Shown here: positions 59,162 to 64,000 of the stretch, piece by piece | Layout of the letters: every line of letters begins with the position of its first letter | How positions within the stretch are numbered: the first letter of the stretch is position 1 | Origin: Ciceribacter thiooxidans | Lineage (GTDB): Bacteria > Pseudomonadota > Alphaproteobacteria > Rhizobiales > Rhizobiaceae | DNA: 64,000 bases | Direction: 5' to 3' | Assembly: GCF_014126615.1 (NCBI RefSeq) | Contig: NZ_CP059896.1 | Span: 1,312,501-1,376,500, forward strand | Notes under the pieces: model-generated | The model's input: only the letters and a program-made list of their open reading frames with translations | Told to the model about the DNA's origin: nothing | Databases searched by the model: none | Program-made: the position numbers and the translations under genes

Positions 59162-62100
59162 ATGGGAGAAATCCGCGGCGAAAAGGTAAGGTTCAGCAAG
59201 AAAGACATCGTTCCCTTGCACGACCTGCCGTCTGCGCGCGCCGAGGATCCGCTGATCGTGCACTGTCCGCCACGATCCACATGGTTGGGCAGGATCGCGC
59301 GCTTCACATTCGGTCTGTTCCTGCTCGCCGCCGTCCTGAGCGGCGGGTTTTTCGTCGTGATCGAAAGCGGGGCGCTCGACGCCACCTTCGCGAACGGTGC
59401 GCAAAGAGTTCTGAACAATGCGCTCGCTCCGCAGTATCGCGCTGAAATCTCCGGCACGGCGGTGCGTTTCTCCAGGGAGTGGAAGCTTGCGGTCGAGGCG
59501 CGGGACGTCACCGTGCATCGCGAGAGCGACGGGCTCATCGCGGCGGAGACGGAGGCGGTTCGTCTTGTCATCGATCCGATCGCGCTGCTTTCCGGCCGCT
59601 TCTCGGTGAGCGAAATCGAGGCGGACGGCGTGTCCGTCGACGAGTCGCTCTTTTCGTCCGGGCCGCCGCTCGACTTTGCCAAGCTCAGGGTGGATGCGGT
59701 CCCAACGCTGCTCGAGGCTGCATTCACGCAACTCGACCTCGTGCAGGGCTTCATTTCGAAGGGCGGGCTCGATCGCATGCGCATCGAGGGACTGGAGATC
59801 GCAATGGGCAAGGCGCGCGCCCGGCCGGTCCTGTTGTCGGTGCGCAATCTGGCGATGGAGCGCGGGATCGATGCGTCGCTGACGATCGCCGGAACGCTGG
59901 CGATCAACGGCTACGAGAGTCCGATTTCTGCGAAGGCGGTGAATGCCGAAGGGCAGACACGCTCGTTCAGCGCGTGGATCGGGGACGTGCGGCTTACACC
60001 GTTCCTGCTCCGGCGCGATTCGCGCGGCGACCCTCGCCAGGGATATGACGGCTCCGCAGAGGTGACGATCTCCGCCCGGCGCGGAACGGGGACGGAGAAG
60101 CCGGCCGTCTCGACGATCGCGCAGACCCATCGCGGCACGTTCTATCAGGACGGCAATCCGCAGGAGGTGACGCGGGGCACGCTCAATTTCGCCTATGATT
60201 TCTCGAAGGATACCATCGAGGTCGCATCCTCGCGGATCGATTTCGGCCCGATGGTCATGCCGATATCCGGCGGATTGATCGACCTTGACCGTCTGCCCGG
60301 AAACGAAGCGGCCGGACCGGGCATCGGCATCGATCTGTTGGTCGACGAGGGCCTGGCCAGCGTACCGTCCGCCGGGGAGCAGCCTTTCCCCTTCTCGTTC
60401 AAGATCTTCGGGCGCTTTCTCTACGACAGCGACGAACTGCAGCTCGACACATTGAGCGTCTCGACGCCGATGGGGCAGATGACCGGATCGCTCAGGGCGC
60501 GCTTTTTTGAAGGAGAAGGGCCGGAGGTCAGCTTCGGTGCACGCTTCGCGAACATGCAGACCACGGTCATCAAGCAGCTCTGGCCGTACTGGATTGCCGA
60601 CAAGCCGCGTCGATGGGTGCTCGCCAACATTTTCGGCGGAACGGTGACCGAAGGATCGGTGCAGGTCTTCATTCCGAAGGGCCGCATGTCGGTGGAACCG
60701 CGGCCGCTGCACCTCGACGAGAACGAGCTCAGGATCAGTTTCGACATCGTCAACGCCCGCATGAACGTCACCGGGGACATCCCGCCGCTGCGCGATACCG
60801 ATGCGCATTTCGAGCTCGCCGGGCCGAAGGTGACGACGACCATCAAGACGGCGACCTCGTACTTTCCCTCAGGCCGCAGCGTAAAGGTCGAGAGCGGCGA
60901 CCTGGTTCTCGACGATGTCTACACGAAGCCTCTGATGGCGGACCTTTCGATCGCCGTTGCCGGCAGCGCCGATTCCGTCGCCGAACTGGTCTCTTTCCGC
61001 CCGATCAACGCCCTGAAGCGAATCGGTTTCGAGGCCTCCGACTTCAAGGGTACAGTCAAGGGAACAGCCGAGGTGCGGCTCGGGCTGATCTCCGAGCAGA
61101 ATCCACCCGACCCGGTGTGGAAGGCCCATCTCGATCTTGCCGGTGTCGATCTCGCGAAGCCCTTCTCCGGGCGGAAGATCGACAACCTGAACGCCGCCCT
61201 GGATGTCGATCCCAAAGCCGCACGGCTGAAGGGCAAGGCCGACATCGATGGCGTTTCGATGGAACTCGCGGTTGCCGAGCCGGTCGAGGAGGACCCGCAA
61301 TTCCATCGCGAGCGCCAGGTCAAGGTCGTTCTCGACGGTAGCAATATCGGCCGCTTCGCTCCGGGCCTCGACCGGATCGTTAACGGATCGGTGACCGTGC
61401 AGCTGGACCGCCTCGATGAAAAGCGGCAGGCGGTGACCGCGGATCTTACACGCGCAACGCTGACCGTTCCGTGGCTCGGCTGGACGAAGGGGGCAGGGAT
61501 TCCCGCCAAGGCGAAGCTGGAGGTGACGGAGGGCGAAAAGCAGTCTGCGATCGACAAGTTCGTCCTCGACGGCGACGGGTTCGGCCTCAGCGGCTCGATG
61601 ATCGTCGACAAGAACGGCCTCGTTTCCGCCGATCTCGCGCGCGTCAGGCTGTCGCCGAGCGACGACTATTCCGTCGTGCTCCGCCAGGCCAAGGGCGGCT
61701 ACCAGGTCGCAGTCAACGGCAAGTCCGCCGATGTCCGCTCATTGATCGACCAGATGAAATCGCCCGGAGACGGCGGCGATGGCGATGCCGGTTCGGACCC
61801 GAACATCCGTATCGACGCCCAACTCGATCGGATGGTGGGCTTCGGCGACGAGGCGCTGTCGAACGTGACGCTCGACTACGCCTCGCGAGGCGGCAAGCTT
61901 TCGGGGCTCGACTTTTCGGCGGTGACCCGAAACGGCCAGGCGATCGTCGGTCAGATGCGCCGGCCGTCCGGGCTCGGCGAAGTGTCCGTGACGAGCGGCG
62001 ACGCCGGCACCGTCGCCCGTTTCGCCAATCTCTACAGCCGGATGAACGGCGGGTTGCTGAACCTGAAGATGAAGGAGAATGCGAACGGCGTCTGGAATGG

Positions 62101-62572
62101 TTCCGTCGACCTGCGCAATTTCAGTCTCGACAACGAACAGCGCCTGCAGTCGATCGTCTCGACGCCCGCCGGGGCCGACGGGCGAAGCCTCAACAAGGCC
62201 GTCAAGCGGGACATTGACGTCAGCTCCGCACGCTTCCAGCGTGGCTTTGCGCGGCTGATCTACAGCGACCAGACGCTCCGGATCGAAAACGGCGTCGTGC
62301 GCGGCGAGCAGGTCGGCGCGACCTTCCAGGGGCTCGTTCGCGACAGCCAGGGGCGGATGGACCTCACAGGCACTTTCATGCCGGCCTACGGGCTCAACCG
62401 CCTCTTTGCCGAGTTGCCGGTGATCGGCATCCTGCTCGGCAACGGCCGCGACCGCGGCCTTCTCGGCATCACCTTCAAGCTCACGGGCGCGACGGAGCAG
62501 CCGAAGCTCGTCGTCAATCCGCTGTCGATCATCGCGCCCGGCGTCTTCCGGCAGATCTTCGAGTTCCGCTAA
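59162..62572 (+). CDS. AsmA-family inner-membrane/periplasmic protein (YhdP-like)
   Basis: A 1,136-residue protein. It has one N-terminal transmembrane helix (about 48-70; FTFGLFLLAAVLSGGFFVV) followed by a very long beta-rich periplasmic part of the DUF3971/AsmA type (LISEQNPPDPVWKAHLDLAGV, repeated strand-turn units). The C-terminal AsmA segment is YGLNRLFAELPVIGILLGN. Such proteins form bridge-like lipid carriers between membranes. The ATG at 59162 is preferred; a TTG at 59123 in frame has no binding site. The gene lies divergent from bcp. Confidence 0.9.
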   Translation: MGEIRGEKVRFSKKDIVPLHDLPSARAEDPLIVHCPPRSTWLGRIARFTFGLFLLAAVLSGGFFVVIESGALDATFANGAQRVLNNALAPQYRAEISGTAVRFSREWKLAVEARDVTVHRESDGLIAAETEAVRLVIDPIALLSGRFSVSEIEADGVSVDESLFSSGPPLDFAKLRVDAVPTLLEAAFTQLDLVQGFISKGGLDRMRIEGLEIAMGKARARPVLLSVRNLAMERGIDASLTIAGTLAINGYESPISAKAVNAEGQTRSFSAWIGDVRLTPFLLRRDSRGDPRQGYDGSAEVTISARRGTGTEKPAVSTIAQTHRGTFYQDGNPQEVTRGTLNFAYDFSKDTIEVASSRIDFGPMVMPISGGLIDLDRLPGNEAAGPGIGIDLLVDEGLASVPSAGEQPFPFSFKIFGRFLYDSDELQLDTLSVSTPMGQMTGSLRARFFEGEGPEVSFGARFANMQTTVIKQLWPYWIADKPRRWVLANIFGGTVTEGSVQVFIPKGRMSVEPRPLHLDENELRISFDIVNARMNVTGDIPPLRDTDAHFELAGPKVTTTIKTATSYFPSGRSVKVESGDLVLDDVYTKPLMADLSIAVAGSADSVAELVSFRPINALKRIGFEASDFKGTVKGTAEVRLGLISEQNPPDPVWKAHLDLAGVDLAKPFSGRKIDNLNAALDVDPKAARLKGKADIDGVSMELAVAEPVEEDPQFHRERQVKVVLDGSNIGRFAPGLDRIVNGSVTVQLDRLDEKRQAVTADLTRATLTVPWLGWTKGAGIPAKAKLEVTEGEKQSAIDKFVLDGDGFGLSGSMIVDKNGLVSADLARVRLSPSDDYSVVLRQAKGGYQVAVNGKSADVRSLIDQMKSPGDGGDGDAGSDPNIRIDAQLDRMVGFGDEALSNVTLDYASRGGKLSGLDFSAVTRNGQAIVGQMRRPSGLGEVSVTSGDAGTVARFANLYSRMNGGLLNLKMKENANGVWNGSVDLRNFSLDNEQRLQSIVSTPAGADGRSLNKAVKRDIDVSSARFQRGFARLIYSDQTLRIENGVVRGEQVGATFQGLVRDSQGRMDLTGTFMPAYGLNRLFAELPVIGILLGNGRDRGLLGITFKLTGATEQPKLVVNPLSIIAPGVFRQIFEFR

Positions 62573-62598
62573 AAGAAAGCCGGCGTCAGGCGCCGGCT
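62571..62598 (-). terminator. Intrinsic terminator after tyrS
   Basis: AGCCGGCG (62578-62585) pairs with CGCCGGCT (62591-62598). On the minus strand the stem is followed by TTCTTTT (plus-strand 62571-62577). It starts at the stop of the AsmA gene and serves mainly tyrS. Confidence 0.75.
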
Positions 62599-62625
62599 CG
62601 CATGTGCGGTCTGCAGGCGGCCGGA

Positions 62626-63879
62626 TTAGGCCGGGCGCACCAGAATATGCTTCTTCTTACCGAGCGAGAGCTTGATCACGCCATCGGCCGTGACTTCGCT
62701 GGTGCCGATCGCCATGCGCTCGTCGGCGACCGCCTTGTCGTTGATGCGGACTGCGCCGCCCTGGACGTGGCGGCGAGCCTCGCCGTTGGAGGCGGCAAGA
62801 CCCGCCCGGACGATCAGGCTGAGGAGGCCGACGCCGGCCTCAAGTTCGCCGGTCGGCACTTCGATCGACGGCAGGTTGTCGGCGATCGCGCCTTCCTCGA
62901 AGGTCTTGCGGGCCGTCTCGGCGGCTTCCTCGGCTGCGGCGCGGCCATGCAGGATCGCGGTGATCTCGGTCGCGAGGATCTTCTTCACCTCGTTGATTTC
63001 CGAGCCGGCAAGGGTCGACAGGCGCCCGACCTCGCTCATCGGCAGGGTGGTGTAGAGCTTCAGGAAGCGCGGGACATCCGCGTCCTCGGTGTTGCGCCAG
63101 TACTGCCAGAAATCATAGGCCGACAGCATATCCGCGTTGAGCCAGACGGCACCGGTCGCCGACTTGCCCATCTTCGCACCGGAAGAGGTGGTGAGCAGCG
63201 GCGAGGTCAGAGCGTAGAGCTGCGGCGTGCCCATGCGGTGGCCGAGGTCGATGCCGTTGACGATGTTGCCCCATTGGTCGGAGCCGCCCATCTGCAGCCG
63301 GCAGCCATAGCGCTTGGCAAGCTCGACGAAGTCGTAGGCCTGCAGGATCATGTAGTTGAATTCGAGGAACGACAGCGAATGCTCGCGCTCGAGCCGCGTC
63401 TTGACGCTGTCGAAGGACAGCATGCGGTTGACCGAGAAGTAGCGGCCGACGTCGCGGAGAAATTCGAGGTAGTTGATCGAACGCAGCCAGTCGGCATTGT
63501 TGATCATCAGCGCGTCCTTCGCGCCGTCCCCGTAGTTCAGGTAGTTCGAGAAGACCTTCTTGATCGAGGCGATATTGCTCTCGATCGTCTCGATGGTCAT
63601 CAGCTGCCGCGCCTCGTCCTTGAACGAGGGGTCGCCGACCATGCCGGTGCCGCCGCCCATCAGCGAGATTGCGCGGTGGCCGGTCGCCTGGAACCAGTGC
63701 AGCATCATGATCTGGATCAGCGAACCCGCGTGCAGCGAGGGCGCCGTCGGGTCGAAGCCGATATAGGCGGTCACGGTTTCCTTCGTCAGCAGATCGTCGA
63801 GGCCGGATTCATCGGAAATCTGATGAATGAAGCCGCGCTCTTGCATCGTGTGGAGGAAATCGGACTTGAACTTCTTCAT
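62626..63879 (-). CDS. tyrS: Tyrosyl-tRNA synthetase
   Basis: A 417-residue class I synthetase. The HIGH-type motif is HAGS at residues 50-53 ([11 protein letters not shown]) and the KMSKS-type motif is KMGKS ([12 protein letters not shown]). The C-terminal S4-like domain ([19 protein letters not shown]) binds tRNA. The start is the ATG at 63879 ([16 protein letters not shown]); the open frame to 63981 has no family similarity. About 120 bases remain to the window end, with no gene supported. Confidence 0.96.
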   Translation of the reverse strand: MKKFKSDFLHTMQERGFIHQISDESGLDDLLTKETVTAYIGFDPTAPSLHAGSLIQIMMLHWFQATGHRAISLMGGGTGMVGDPSFKDEARQLMTIETIESNIASIKKVFSNYLNYGDGAKDALMINNADWLRSINYLEFLRDVGRYFSVNRMLSFDSVKTRLEREHSLSFLEFNYMILQAYDFVELAKRYGCRLQMGGSDQWGNIVNGIDLGHRMGTPQLYALTSPLLTTSSGAKMGKSATGAVWLNADMLSAYDFWQYWRNTEDADVPRFLKLYTTLPMSEVGRLSTLAGSEINEVKKILATEITAILHGRAAAEEAAETARKTFEEGAIADNLPSIEVPTGELEAGVGLLSLIVRAGLAASNGEARRHVQGGAVRINDKAVADERMAIGTSEVTADGVIKLSLGKKKHILVRPA

Positions 63880-64000
63880 GACGACTGGGCTTTCTGGAAA
63901 CGGAATGCGGGAGTGGCGGCGCTTTAGCATTGTTTTTTGAAATGTGCACCTGTTTCGGTCATGAATGTTGGCGTGCGACAACGCGAATCGGCAGGGCAGG

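Noticed and set aside
63961..64000. Possible plus-strand start (ATG at 63961) at the window end
   Set aside because: Only 13 codons are visible, with no binding site, and they do not resemble any gene I know to lie next to tyrS.

Overview
The window is a chromosomal segment of an alphaproteobacterium, most likely a member of the Rhizobiaceae close to Sinorhizobium/Ensifer. The evidence is the high G+C content, the RecA sequence (it begins [19 protein letters not shown]), the presence of CckA, the PurS/PurQ/PurL-type purine pathway, an alphaproteobacterial zeta-type ATPase inhibitor (DUF1476), a DUF1127 protein, and dense head-to-tail operons with ATGA/TGATG overlaps. No tRNA, rRNA, IS element, CRISPR array or prophage gene was seen. 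The genus call is inference from remembered protein sequences, not a search.

Layout. 1-12.4 kb: the edge of a minus-strand gene, cckA, the pseudouridine-catabolism pair psuK-psuG, recA with candidate LexA operators, alaS, a membrane diguanylate cyclase, a GST and icd. 12.6-21.5 kb: three tandem, related, secreted proteins of unknown function, then trmJ, murI, a CNNM/CBS transporter-like protein, a HerA-type ATPase, pepT and a TerC-family membrane protein. 21.5-26.6 kb: a 413-base divergent regulatory region, rpsD, glsA, a TtcA-type tRNA thiolase, an inositol-phosphatase-family enzyme and an MFS exporter. 26.7-35 kb: purL-bolA-(small basic ORF)-grxD on the minus strand, a divergent MocR regulator/DUF1127 pair, a PagL-like outer-membrane protein, a small lipoprotein, and purC-purS-(coiled-coil ORF)-purQ.

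35-46.6 kb: the DUF1476 protein, a PAS-GGDEF-EAL protein, an RBBP9-type hydrolase, a ferric-reductase-like flavoprotein divergent from a low-affinity iron permease across a perfect FNR/FixK-type box, an rpe-(DUF2259)-(membrane protein)-purB operon, an SDR, and a TadG-like von Willebrand protein interrupted by a one-base shift in a C run. 46.6-53.6 kb: an amino-acid-type periplasmic binding protein, a flavin reductase, and a CoxD/CoxE/XdhC/MoeA-MobA-like maturation cluster for a molybdenum hydroxylase whose structural genes are not in the window. 53.6-64 kb: Nudix, DEAD-box helicase, LysE exporter, LytM-type peptidase, DUF455 protein, Bcp peroxiredoxin, a 1,136-residue AsmA-like protein and tyrS.

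Most of the window is housekeeping. The parts least explained by known biology are the tandem secreted triplet at 12.6-14.3 kb, the coiled-coil gene coupled to purQ, the frameshifted TadG-like gene, the symmetrical FNR/FixK-type site between two iron/redox genes, and the orphan Mo-hydroxylase maturation cluster with its split XdhC.
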